NCBI GenBank assembly: GCA_027320695.1
Contig: DAHVKW010000005.1
Location: 1-38,241, forward strand
Length of the DNA stretch: 38,241 bases
From: Actinomycetota bacterium
Lineage (GTDB): Bacteria; Actinomycetota; Acidimicrobiia; Acidimicrobiales; Acidimicrobiaceae
Direction of reading: 5' to 3'
Numbering within the stretch: the first letter of the stretch is position 1; every line of letters begins with the position of its first letter. This document shows, piece by piece, positions 23,091 through 30,971 of the stretch. Position numbers and translations under genes: made by a program. The notes beneath the pieces are model-generated. The model did not search any database. It was not told where the DNA came from and saw nothing but the letters and a program-made list of their open reading frames with translations.

Positions 23091-24299
23091 GTGAAAACCA
23101 TACAAGAGATTGAGCCCGTAGCGCGGACCAGTAATCGTTTTACTTCCGCAAGAAAGCGCCCCCGCAGGGGTCTAAGAGTTCTGGTTATGACGGCAGCCGT
23201 CTTCGTGATTGGCAGCCTTACATGGTCAATCGGAAATGCCCTTACGGCAGCTAACCAGCAAAGTGAAGCGGTAAAGGCTGTTGAGTGGGTGAGGGGCCAC
23301 GGAGGGTCGCAGATCCTCAGGATGGCCGAGGACGTGTGGTACACGTGGCATCAGCCGCCCAAAGGTGGTGCTCCTCCCAAAGGTGCTATTCTTGCTTCGG
23401 CACCGACAACATCAACGACCCATACCACCGCTGCAGGTCCTGCGCACCTTGCAACTCCGAAGAATGTCGTGCCGTTCGTCAAAAATCCGCTGCCTGGCGA
23501 GGGAGTTTGGCAACCTGAGGGCAGAACGGTCGGCGGGCTCCATGGTCTCTATGTCACCACAATGCGGCCGGATTCAGTACACACCTCAATTGTTGCGGGT
23601 CTAGCCTGGATGGATCCGAAGCTGCTCTCCTTTACCCTCTTTGCGGGTGCGGTCGAGCCGGGGGGAGCATCATGGCCAAATATGGGCCCGGTCAACTCTT
23701 CCCAAGCTGCGTCATTGGTTGCTGCGTTCAATTCAGGTTTTAGAATGCGGGATTCCAGGGGTGGGTACTATTCGAATGGACGGACCGCAGTTCCTCTCGT
23801 CAATGGTCAGGCGTCATTCGTAATCTATTCCAACGGAACTGCTAATGTCGTGGATTGGGGCCGGGATCAAACGATGGCATCCAACGTTGTTTCAGTTAGG
23901 CAGAACCTTTCGCTTATCGTTGATAACGGCAAGGTGACCCCCGGTGTATATTCTCCAAACTACCAGCAGTGGGGTGCCACGGTGGGTAACAGCGTGCTTG
24001 TCTGGAGATCCGGCGTGGGAGTTACCGCCGATGGCGCCATTGTCTACGCTGCGGGTCCCGGATTGAGTGTGGCATCGCTGGCTGATCTATTGCAAAGGGC
24101 GGGTGCGGTCCGCGCTATGGAATTAGACATCAACAGCACTTGGGTCGACTACTTTTTCTTCAATCCTCCAAACGGCGGATTGGCTGCACCTTCAAACGGG
24201 ACTCGGCTGGTCTATAACATGCAGCGTCCTCCTCAGCGATACTTCGAGGGAACCGCCCGAGACTTCATTGCAGTATTTGCCAGACCCTACAAGAAATAG
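23091..24299 (+). CDS. Membrane-anchored phosphodiester glycosidase-domain (NAGPA/DUF2233) protein
   Basis: A 402-residue protein starting at GTG. Residues 24-50 form a single N-terminal membrane anchor after a basic stretch (SARKRPRRGLRVLVMTAAVF). A Pro/Thr-rich linker follows (about 95-125). The C-terminal 230 residues match the phosphodiester glycosidase pattern (AAFNSGFRMRDSRGGYYSNG, LSLIVDNGKV, WRSGVGVTADGAIVY, AMELDINSTWV). The family includes the mammalian uncovering enzyme and bacterial exopolysaccharide proteins, so it may trim a glycan outside the cell. It sits 65 bp after the two-component genes. A TAGTAT box nine bases before the start suggests its own promoter. Confidence 0.85.
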   Translation: MKTIQEIEPVARTSNRFTSARKRPRRGLRVLVMTAAVFVIGSLTWSIGNALTAANQQSEAVKAVEWVRGHGGSQILRMAEDVWYTWHQPPKGGAPPKGAILASAPTTSTTHTTAAGPAHLATPKNVVPFVKNPLPGEGVWQPEGRTVGGLHGLYVTTMRPDSVHTSIVAGLAWMDPKLLSFTLFAGAVEPGGASWPNMGPVNSSQAASLVAAFNSGFRMRDSRGGYYSNGRTAVPLVNGQASFVIYSNGTANVVDWGRDQTMASNVVSVRQNLSLIVDNGKVTPGVYSPNYQQWGATVGNSVLVWRSGVGVTADGAIVYAAGPGLSVASLADLLQRAGAVRAMELDINSTWVDYFFFNPPNGGLAAPSNGTRLVYNMQRPPQRYFEGTARDFIAVFARPYKK

Positions 24300-24423
24300 G
24301 CTGGAGATCGACCGGATCCTTCTCGAATCACGAGCCGTAGCTTTCAAGGCCGTGCAGTCGCTGACAGGAAGCTTGGCTTTCGGGGTGCACTTTCCAGAGC
24401 GTCTCATGCCAGGAGATAAAACG

Positions 24424-24525
24424 ATGCTTGAAGGGTTGTATCGGCACGTGAATTTCACATATCGCTACAAGGTGGCATGTCAGCGGCGGAAACTTTGGAT
24501 TCTAAAATCGCGGGACGCAGACTAA
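24424..24525 (+). CDS. Possible small ORF (33 residues)
   Basis: An ATG with AGGAG eight bases upstream opens a 33-residue basic reading frame (MLEGLYRHVNFTYRYKVACQ). The ribosome-binding site is the best in this 24300-24693 gap, but the frame is short, unrecognised and overlaps the next ORF. Could be chance. Confidence 0.22.
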   Translation: MLEGLYRHVNFTYRYKVACQRRKLWILKSRDAD

Positions 24526-24662
24526 TAGAATTGTCAGCTAGGTTTGAAGCGTCGGGCAGAGCTGCGATGTTACCTGGAAGCACCAAATTGATGAAGCGCA
24601 AGGTCCGCAAGGAATTCATCAGACTTCTTCTGGGGGACCCAGCTTTTCCAGGATGGTCATAG
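24477..24662 (+). CDS. Possible small basic protein (61 residues)
   Basis: A 61-residue frame starting at ATG with AAGGTGG just upstream. The product is helical and basic (MSAAETLDSKIAGRRLIELS, then STKLMKRKVRKEFIRLLL). I recognise no family. It lies between the glycosidase-domain gene and the convergent sufU and overlaps the smaller ORF in another frame. Composition is protein-like, but there is no conservation evidence. Confidence 0.33.
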   Translation: MSAAETLDSKIAGRRLIELSARFEASGRAAMLPGSTKLMKRKVRKEFIRLLLGDPAFPGWS

Positions 24663-24693
24663 GTGATCGCCAAGCGGCGGCCGGACCTCTGGC

Positions 24694-25164
24694 CTAGCTG
24701 GCCCTGTCTTCCAAGGCCTGAACAAGCGTGTTCCAGGACAGGGTGGCGCACTTTATTCTGACCGGAAATTTGACCACTCCTTGCAGTGCAATCAGTTCTC
24801 CGAGTTCCCTTTCGGAATACTCGACTGGATCGACTACTTCGGCTTCACCGCTGGAGTTTGTCGAAATCGACATCATTGATTTGAAGATCTTAAGCAGGCG
24901 ATCGACCTCTTGGAGGGTCTTGCCCTTTACGGCAACCGACATCAACGAAGCGGACGATCTCGATATTGAGCATCCTTGGCCAGTAATGCGAATATCTTTA
25001 ATCACGTCGCCTTCAAGCAGCAGGTATACAGTCAGCTCATCACCGCAAAGCGGATTGTGTCCTTCAGCCTTCAATGCGGGCGGCGTAGGAAATATGCCTT
25101 CATTTCGTGGGTTTTTGTAGTGATCGAGGATGATCTCCCTATAAAGGTCTTCTAGACCAGGCAT
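24694..25164 (-). CDS. sufU: Fe-S assembly sulfur-transfer protein SufU
   Basis: A 156-residue IscU-fold protein. The Zn ligands are Cys40 and Asp42 (NPLCGDE), Cys65 (TGQGCSISRSS) and Cys139 (VRIKCATLSW), as in SufU. An insertion relative to IscU is present between the second and third Cys. SufU accepts persulfide sulfur from SufS by Zn ligand exchange. The ATG follows AAGGAG by six bases, 18 bp after the sufS stop, so sufC2-sufS-sufU form one operon. It ends the operon; no PaaD/SufT-like gene follows. Confidence 0.95.
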   Translation of the reverse strand: MPGLEDLYREIILDHYKNPRNEGIFPTPPALKAEGHNPLCGDELTVYLLLEGDVIKDIRITGQGCSISRSSASLMSVAVKGKTLQEVDRLLKIFKSMMSISTNSSGEAEVVDPVEYSERELGELIALQGVVKFPVRIKCATLSWNTLVQALEDRAS

Positions 25165-25182
25165 TGTTTCTCCTTCGTTATC

Positions 25183-26436
25183 CTAGCCAAAAAATGCCCG
25201 AGCTTTTGCCAGGGCGTCCACAAGAGCGTCAACATCGCTCCGATCATTGTAGATATGAAACGATGCGCGAGCTGTTGCCGCGATGCCGAGGTGACGCATC
25301 AAAGGCTTCGCACAGTGGTGTCCGGCTCTTACGCATACTCCACTCTGGTCAAGAACTTGGGATATGTCGTGGGGATGAATATTTTTGAAGTCAAATGAAA
25401 TGACTCCTCCGCGGTCATTTACATTTCTGGGACCATGGATAACCAAGTCCTTCCCGAAATTCGACTCGAGTGATTCAAACGCGTACGAGAGAAGTTCGAG
25501 TTCGTGGTCTCTGATGGCGTCCATACCAAGATTTTCGAGGTAATCGACTGCTGCCGCTAAACCTATAGCCTCCGCAATCGGGGGCGTTCCAGCTTCGAAT
25601 TTCCACGGGAGTTCATTCGGCGTGAACCCGTCGAGCCTTACGTCAGTTATCATGTCTCCGCCACCCATGAAAGGCGGAAGGGACTCAAGAAGCTCGGATT
25701 TTCCCCAAAGCACGCCGATCCCCGTCGGACCCAGCATTTTGTGCCCGGTGAAAGCCAGAAAGTCGAGGCCAAGATCAGTAACGTTGGTGCTGAGGTGAGG
25801 AACGTACTGGGCGCCGTCGCCAATCGCGATAGCCCCATGCTCATGGGCCAGATCCGCCAATCGTCTTATCGGGTTGATTGTCCCCAAGACGTTCGAAGTC
25901 AAAGAAACACTTAGTATTTTTGCATTCTGCAGCAGTTCGTCGATGTTTTGCAGATCCAAGTAGCCGTTTTCATCGACCATAATGTAGCGGATCTCAATCC
26001 CGAACTGTTCTTTTGCCATTAGCCATGGCACCAGATTTGCGTGATGCTCCATTTCGGTGAGAACGACAACGTCTCCCTTTTTGAGGGTTCCACGGGTCAG
26101 CGAGTTGGATAAGAGATTGATGGACTCCGTCGCATTCTTTGTGAAAATGGTTTCGCGCGATGGGTTGGGCGCTCCGACAAAACGGCCAATTGTGGCGCGC
26201 GCTCCCTCGTAGAGCTCGGTTGCGTGCTCGGCAATGTGGTAGACACCCCGATGCACATTTGCATGCGTAGTGGAATAGTAGTGGTCCATTGCCTGGAGTA
26301 CCTGGACTGGTTTTTGGGAGGATGCCGCGGAGTCGAGGAAAAAGAGCTTCTTCCCATCATGTTGATTGAAGATGGGGAAATCTTTTCGGATCTCGCTCAC
26401 AATCAATGGCCTTGTTTTCACGCCGAGCGTATTCAT
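25183..26436 (-). CDS. sufS: Cysteine desulfurase SufS
   Basis: A group II cysteine desulfurase (about 417 residues). The PLP-binding Lys is in FTGHKMLGPTGIGVLWG and the active-site Cys in GVCVRAGHHCAKPLMRHLG, the SufS-type loop. HANVHRGVYHIAEHATELYE and the THMEHH-like EMEHHANLVPW motif complete the fold. It releases sulfur from cysteine and hands it to SufU. I place the start at the ATG 26436, which overlaps the sufC2 stop (ATGA); the track start is three codons upstream at 26445, also possible. Downstream sufU follows after 18 bp. Confidence 0.95.
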   Translation of the reverse strand: MNTLGVKTRPLIVSEIRKDFPIFNQHDGKKLFFLDSAASSQKPVQVLQAMDHYYSTTHANVHRGVYHIAEHATELYEGARATIGRFVGAPNPSRETIFTKNATESINLLSNSLTRGTLKKGDVVVLTEMEHHANLVPWLMAKEQFGIEIRYIMVDENGYLDLQNIDELLQNAKILSVSLTSNVLGTINPIRRLADLAHEHGAIAIGDGAQYVPHLSTNVTDLGLDFLAFTGHKMLGPTGIGVLWGKSELLESLPPFMGGGDMITDVRLDGFTPNELPWKFEAGTPPIAEAIGLAAAVDYLENLGMDAIRDHELELLSYAFESLESNFGKDLVIHGPRNVNDRGGVISFDFKNIHPHDISQVLDQSGVCVRAGHHCAKPLMRHLGIAATARASFHIYNDRSDVDALVDALAKARAFFG

Positions 26437-27179
26437 TCTCTCCATCCCTCGTAACCCTCGGATTCTAGCTTTTCTGACAGCTCCATCCCGCCGGAGGCTA
26501 CGATCCTGCCATTTATCATAATGTGGACAAAATCAGGGGAAAGCTCGTCCAAGATGCGCTGATAGTGGGTTATCAAGACCACCCCGAGATCAGGATTTTC
26601 TTTACGAACTTCATTAACGCCTCGTGCAACCACTCGCAAAGCATCGATGTCAAGTCCGGAATCCGTCTCGTCTAAAATTGCCAACTCAGGCTCGAGCAGC
26701 GCCATTTGCAAAATCTCATTTCGCTTTTTCTCTCCTCCGGAGAAGCCTTCGTTAAGGTATCTTTGGGCAAACGAAGGGTCCATGCCAAGCTTTTGCATCC
26801 ATTCCATCATCGAGAACCGGATTTCAATCGCGGAGATATCCGCAGCCTTGCGTGCCGATACTGCTTGGCGCAGAAACTGAATGACCGAAACTCCTGCAAT
26901 CTCCTGAGGGTATTGGAATGCTAGAAAGATGCCTGCCTTGGCCCGGATATCAGTCGACCAGTCGGTTATGTCCTCGCCGTGAAAGAGGATTGAGCCAGAG
27001 GTAATTTGGTAATCCGGGTTTCCCAGCAAAGTGTTTGCAAGGGTTGATTTTCCTGAACCATTTGGACCCATGATTGCATGGACTTCTCCTTTGCCCACGG
27101 AAAGCGACAAACCTTTCAGGATCTGATGTTCCCCTGCAGCAACGAGCAGGTCCTTGATTTCAAAAAGAGAACGTTCCAT
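26433..27179 (-). CDS. sufC: Fe-S cluster assembly ATPase SufC (copy 2)
   Basis: A 248-residue second SufC. Walker A GPNGSGKSTLANT, signature LNEGFSGGEKKRNEI, and Walker B EPELAILDETDSGLDIDALRV are all complete, so it should be an active ATPase. It differs at many positions from the copy at 19452-20237, so this is an old duplication or a horizontal acquisition, not a recent copy. It leads the operon with sufS and sufU but has no sufB or sufD partner beside it. A TAGACT box seven bases before the ATG and no Shine-Dalgarno suggest a leaderless start. Confidence 0.94.
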   Translation of the reverse strand: MERSLFEIKDLLVAAGEHQILKGLSLSVGKGEVHAIMGPNGSGKSTLANTLLGNPDYQITSGSILFHGEDITDWSTDIRAKAGIFLAFQYPQEIAGVSVIQFLRQAVSARKAADISAIEIRFSMMEWMQKLGMDPSFAQRYLNEGFSGGEKKRNEILQMALLEPELAILDETDSGLDIDALRVVARGVNEVRKENPDLGVVLITHYQRILDELSPDFVHIMINGRIVASGGMELSEKLESEGYEGWRE

Positions 27180-27186
27180 GAGCTAC

Positions 27187-27213
27187 AGTCTATTACTCCT
27201 ATGACGGTAGGAG
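27187..27213 (-). promoter_or_regulatory. sufC2 promoter region: TAGACT box and CTCCTA/TAGGAG inverted repeat
   Basis: TAGACT (27187-27192, minus strand) ends seven bases before the sufC2 ATG. Just upstream, CTCCTA-TGACGG-TAGGAG (27196-27213) is a perfect 6-bp inverted repeat in the -35/-10 spacer, a candidate operator for Fe-S or iron control. Confidence 0.42.
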
Positions 27214-27241
27214 AAACCCATGCCTGAAATTAATTTATTTA

Positions 27242-27826
27242 CTACGCCCAATATGAAAGAGTATTCATTGCTCCATCGTGGTTGCGGCCGTCATCCAGCG
27301 AAGCGCTAGCGAACCCGAAATACAACCAACCCACTATCATGTCTGTTTCTTTGAGCATGAGGGCAGCCTTGACGAACGGATCATAGCTTGCCTCCCCAGT
27401 CCGCCACATCGAGCCTACCTCGAGCGCCGTCGCAGCGAGAAGCATGTTCTCGCATGCGGCAGCTGTTGCGGCAAACTGTTCGATTGCCGGGATTGAGCTC
27501 TCCTCGTCAATGGCGGCGCATACAGCGACAACCAGCGGAGCTCTAAGCAGCTTGCCCTGCTCCTTTTCGATTTGGCTGGCCGTTGCTGTCAAACCCTGCC
27601 GCTCAAGTCGTGCCTGCATTGCCTGGGCCAAGACCAAGCCAAATTTCCGGCGAGCGTCGCCTTGGAAAACTATGAACCTCCATGGCTTGAGATGGCCATG
27701 ATCGGGTGCCGCTGCTCCGGCTTTGATGATAGTTTCTAGTTGCTCTTGGTTTGGCGCCGGTTCGCTGAGACGGCCTACCGAGTGCCTGTCCCAAATGGCT
27801 GACAAAATCGGCTGGGGTTGGTTCAT
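27242..27826 (-). CDS. Nitroreductase family protein (YdjA-like)
   Basis: A 194-residue FMN-binding nitroreductase-fold protein. IWDRHSVGRLSEPAPNQEQL at the N-terminus, AAAPDHGHLKPWRFIVFQGD for the flavin site and ENMLLAATALEVGSMWRTGE are typical of the short YdjA/RibT-like branch. Family members reduce nitro compounds or other acceptors with NAD(P)H; the natural substrate here is unknown. It follows the MBL gene on the same strand after 45 bp and may be cotranscribed with it. Confidence 0.88.
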   Translation of the reverse strand: MNQPQPILSAIWDRHSVGRLSEPAPNQEQLETIIKAGAAAPDHGHLKPWRFIVFQGDARRKFGLVLAQAMQARLERQGLTATASQIEKEQGKLLRAPLVVAVCAAIDEESSIPAIEQFAATAAACENMLLAATALEVGSMWRTGEASYDPFVKAALMLKETDMIVGWLYFGFASASLDDGRNHDGAMNTLSYWA

Positions 27827-27871
27827 CTGGCTTGAATTCCCTTGAACTGTTTCAATTGATACTAGCCATAC

Positions 27872-28486
27872 TTACCAACCGCGGGCGATCCATTCGGAGA
27901 GGTTGGGCGATTCCCGGCCGATCGTAGTGGAGGTACCGTGGCCCGGAAGCACTATGGTCTGGCCAGGGAACTTGGAAAAGAGCCTGTTCTCGATCGAACT
28001 TATGATACTTGGAAAATCTCCGCCTTCAAAATGGGTAGCACCAGGGCCGCCAGGGAACAGGGTGTCCCCGCTGAAGACGATGTTGTGCCCGTTTACCGAA
28101 AAGCAAACCGAGCCCGGGGTGTGTCCAGGCGTCTTGATTGCTCTTAGTCTCAGTTTCCCTACTGCAAATTCTTCGTCGTCTTCGATCAGATAGTCGTAGC
28201 TTGGCAGCATATTCGCGTCGTTCTGGCCAATTCCAACGCTATAGCCAGCCTCGCGGAGTTTTTCAACTGCGCCGATGTGATCCCAATGGCCGTGAGTTTC
28301 GACGATTGTCGTGACGCTAAGGTCGTTCGAAAATTCCAGGAGTTTCTCATGTTCATTGGCCGCGTCTACAAGAATCGACTCCTTGGTGTCGGAGCATCTT
28401 ATGACGTAGACATTGTTGTCAAGGGGTCCTACTACCAGTTTGTAGACTTCCAGGCCTTCTTCTGACATGAAAGGTATGAATTGCAA
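27872..28486 (-). CDS. MBL-fold hydrolase (glyoxalase II-like)
   Basis: 204 residues from the TTG at 28486, chosen because GGAGGG lies just upstream; the track start 28528 lacks a ribosome-binding site. Metal motif THGHWDHIG (HxHxDH) is near residue 70, with KTPGHTPGSVCF, FSGDTLFPGGPG and LPGHGTSTTIG supplying the remaining ligands. This is the glyoxalase II/YcbL branch that hydrolyses thioesters such as S-lactoyl thiols. Mycothiol or bacillithiol-type substrates are possible in this host, an inference. It lies upstream of the nitroreductase on the same strand. Confidence 0.88.
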   Translation of the reverse strand: MQFIPFMSEEGLEVYKLVVGPLDNNVYVIRCSDTKESILVDAANEHEKLLEFSNDLSVTTIVETHGHWDHIGAVEKLREAGYSVGIGQNDANMLPSYDYLIEDDEEFAVGKLRLRAIKTPGHTPGSVCFSVNGHNIVFSGDTLFPGGPGATHFEGGDFPSIISSIENRLFSKFPGQTIVLPGHGTSTTIGRESPNLSEWIARGW

Positions 28487-28625
28487 ATTCCCTCCTAGGT
28501 GTGCGTGGTAACTGGCCGTGGAGTACATTAGTGTCAGGTTTGTTTAACAGGTTACTTGAACGATCTGCGCGACAAAACCCGTTCGTGGGGGCGGGAAAGG
28601 ATGGTGCTGACGGCGAAGCCGTTGG

Positions 28626-28653
28626 GTGCTATAGGGGAATATATGTGCTATAG
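28626..28653. repeat. Two direct copies of GTGCTATAG
   Basis: GTGCTATAG at 28626-28634 and again at 28645-28653, 19 bp apart, in the divergent gap between the MBL gene and the small ORF starting at 28671. The 9-mer pair may be an operator. Confidence 0.35.
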
Positions 28654-28670
28654 CCGGAAGATAGGCTGAC

Positions 28671-28892
28671 ATGGTGAGCATTGCGCAGTTGTTGGACATC
28701 CAAGCCGAGAACACCAAGAGCCAAGTGCTCTTTGCCTGTACCCCCAATGAGCATGGCCCTCAGCCGGATGTTGCCGCAGTGAAAGGCATTGTCGCCGCAC
28801 TGGTTGCAGTCGCGGGACGCAGAGGGAGAGAGCACCTGTTTGTGCACAGCGGCCCGGCGGAGCGTCAACTCATGAAAGAAAAAGTGGCATGA
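28671..28892 (+). CDS. Small protein of unknown function (73 residues)
   Basis: Starts at ATG with GGAAGATAGG upstream. The sequence is protein-like (MVSIAQLLDIQAENTKSQVL, VKGIVAALVAVAGRRGREHL) with one short hydrophobic helix that is too short to be a clear membrane segment. I do not recognise a family. It lies alone between a divergent MBL gene and the downstream acyl-CoA dehydrogenase, with the direct GTGCTATAG repeats in front. A CCCTTCC/GGAAGGG hairpin follows (28912-28930). Confidence 0.5.
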   Translation: MVSIAQLLDIQAENTKSQVLFACTPNEHGPQPDVAAVKGIVAALVAVAGRRGREHLFVHSGPAERQLMKEKVA

Positions 28893-28996
28893 GCCGTTGC
28901 CATTCGGAAAGCCCTTCCCTTTTGGAAGGGGAAGAAGTCAAGTATTAACCATCCTGATAGATGGTAAGTAAAGTTCTAGTCGGCACGGGAGCTGAA

Positions 28997-30109
28997 GTGA
29001 ATTTCGCCTTCAACGAGGAACAGGAAGAATTCAGGCGTTCAGTTCGTCGCTTTCTTCAGGACAAGTCACCGGTATCTGAAGTTAGGCGTTTGATGGAGAC
29101 TGATGAAGGTTTCGATCCTGGCGTATGGAACCAGATGGCAAATCAGCTTGGCCTGACAGGGGTCACTATTCCGGAGAAATTCGGAGGCCTGGGCTATGGG
29201 CAGGTTGAGCTCGGCATAGTTTTTGAAGAGATGGGAAGGGCATTGCTGTGTGCGCCATATTTCTCCACCGTCGCTCTTGGGGTAAATCTCATGCTCGAGA
29301 GCGGGGATGAAGCTGCATGCTCGACATATCTCCCCTTGGTAGCTTCCGGCGAGGTCCGGCTAGCTGTGGCAGCAAACGAGTCGCTATCCGATTGGTCGAT
29401 CGATGAAATCGTCACAATGTCCAAGGGGGGAGTCGAGACGACTATCAGCGGTTCCAAACCATATGTTGTAGATGGGCTTACGGCTACGCATATTCTTGTT
29501 CTGGCATCTAATCCTGAGGGAGCCGGTCTTTACATTGTCGACGGTTCAGATCCTTCTTTGCGTAAGACGCTGCAACCTTCTCTAGACCAAACGAGAAAGT
29601 TAGCCGTTTTGACCTTTGATTCCACGCCAGCCAGGCTGATCGGTTCAGCTAGCGGCGGATCGTCCTATTACGAGGGAATGCTGGCCAAAGCATTGGTATC
29701 TCTGGCATCGGAGCAGGTTGGAGGTGCCCAACGCATACTTGAAATGGCAGTTGAATATGCGAAAACGAGGAACCAGTTTGGCAGGCCCATCGGATCTTTT
29801 CAAGCCATTAAACACAAGTGTGCGGACATGTTGGTAGATGTCGAGTCGGCTAAATCGGCTGCTTATTATGCCAGCTGGGTTGTGAACAATGACCCAGCCG
29901 AGTTGCCGACCGCGGCTTACTTGGCCAAGGCGTTCTGTTCCGAGGCGTATTTTTCGGCCGCGGCAGAAAATATTCAGATTCATGGGGGGATCGGCTTCAC
30001 TTGGGAACATGACGCCCATCTTTATTTCAAGAGGGCGAAATCCTCTGAGATCATGTTTGGCTCGCCCGCGTTTTATAGGGAAAAGCTTGCTCAAGCCATT
30101 GGCATCTAG
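28997..30109 (+). CDS. Acyl-CoA dehydrogenase (FadE-type subunit)
   Basis: About 370 residues from the GTG at 28997 (MNFAFNEEQEEFRRSVRRFL, the usual family start, with GGGAGC upstream); the track ATG at 28961 adds 12. The fold is complete: PEKFGGLGYGQVELGIVFEE, TRNQFGRPIGSFQAIKHKCA and IQIHGGIGFTWEHDAHLYFK. At the usual catalytic Glu position near the C-terminus the sequence is IMFGSPAFY, so the Glu is not obvious. That is typical of one chain of heteromeric mycobacterial-type FadE pairs, but no partner chain is adjacent. Electrons would go to ETF. Substrate unknown. Confidence 0.9.
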   Translation: MNFAFNEEQEEFRRSVRRFLQDKSPVSEVRRLMETDEGFDPGVWNQMANQLGLTGVTIPEKFGGLGYGQVELGIVFEEMGRALLCAPYFSTVALGVNLMLESGDEAACSTYLPLVASGEVRLAVAANESLSDWSIDEIVTMSKGGVETTISGSKPYVVDGLTATHILVLASNPEGAGLYIVDGSDPSLRKTLQPSLDQTRKLAVLTFDSTPARLIGSASGGSSYYEGMLAKALVSLASEQVGGAQRILEMAVEYAKTRNQFGRPIGSFQAIKHKCADMLVDVESAKSAAYYASWVVNNDPAELPTAAYLAKAFCSEAYFSAAAENIQIHGGIGFTWEHDAHLYFKRAKSSEIMFGSPAFYREKLAQAIGI

Positions 30110-30218
30110 CGCGGGGTTTGTTTCGCCTCTGCGACCAGCAACTGGCGCGACATACCGGGGGCGGGCTGGAGCGAGCCCAATGACCAGTCGTTAATCTTGA
30201 AACCTTGAGAGGTCAAAA

Positions 30219-30971
30219 TTGGAAGTTGAGATCGAAGGAAATCAGGGAAGCATCCTTGGCTATCTTTCGCAGAGTAGCTCTAAGGCTAAGCATTCAGGGC
30301 AGGGAGGCCAGACTCTGATCCTGAATTTCGGGATGCCAGTCGCACAGCCTGTAGCTGGAACTGACTTATTCCACAAGGAATTTGTAGAGAGAATCGCCAG
30401 CCAGTCCGGATGGACGGTCCTCTCACTTGTTTGCTCTGGAATTGACGGGTCAGCTGGCAGGTTTTCACCAATGAATTGGTGCCGCGATTTGGAGTCCTCC
30501 ATCAAATATGCAATTGACGCTGACCAGGCTAAGTCGGTGCTGCTGGTTGGCTATGATTTCGCGGCGTCATTATGCTTGTACGTTGCATCACGGTTCGAGT
30601 CCGCAAGGGGCGTGGCAACCATTTCACCGGTTTTCGACCTGGCCGCATATGCCGAAAAGCCACAGTTGCTTGCGCGTAGAGCCCAGTCCGTCGGGATCAG
30701 GGTGCCAACAAAGTTGTCGGAGATCGATTTATGGACGAAGGAGTTGGACGAACTCAATCCTGCCAAATCGGCCGAATTGATTGGCTCAAAACAGTGGCTC
30801 GTGATACATGGCCGCGACGATGAAATAGTAACTGACGCTAATCTCAGAGAGTTTTTAACTGTTTCTGGCGTGACCGCGGAAGCCCACACGCTTGCCGCGG
30901 GCGAGCATCAGCTAATCTCTGATCCTCGGATGATGGCGATACTTCTCGGATGGATGGAGCGAAATAACTAG
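30219..30971 (+). CDS. Alpha/beta hydrolase-fold protein with Asp at the nucleophile site
   Basis: A 250-residue cytosolic protein starting at TTG with GAGAGG upstream. Strand-turn-helix of the nucleophile elbow reads VLLVGYDFAASL, giving Asp113 where most members have Ser. The acid is likely Asp201 (IHGRDDEIV) and the base His230 (AAGEHQL), so a complete Asp-Asp-His set is present. Asp nucleophiles are seen in dehalogenases and epoxide hydrolases. Overall similarity is low and I do not recognise a specific family, so a different or lost activity is possible. It converges on thiE: the two stop codons share CTAG. Confidence 0.65.
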   Translation: MEVEIEGNQGSILGYLSQSSSKAKHSGQGGQTLILNFGMPVAQPVAGTDLFHKEFVERIASQSGWTVLSLVCSGIDGSAGRFSPMNWCRDLESSIKYAIDADQAKSVLLVGYDFAASLCLYVASRFESARGVATISPVFDLAAYAEKPQLLARRAQSVGIRVPTKLSEIDLWTKELDELNPAKSAELIGSKQWLVIHGRDDEIVTDANLREFLTVSGVTAEAHTLAAGEHQLISDPRMMAILLGWMERNN

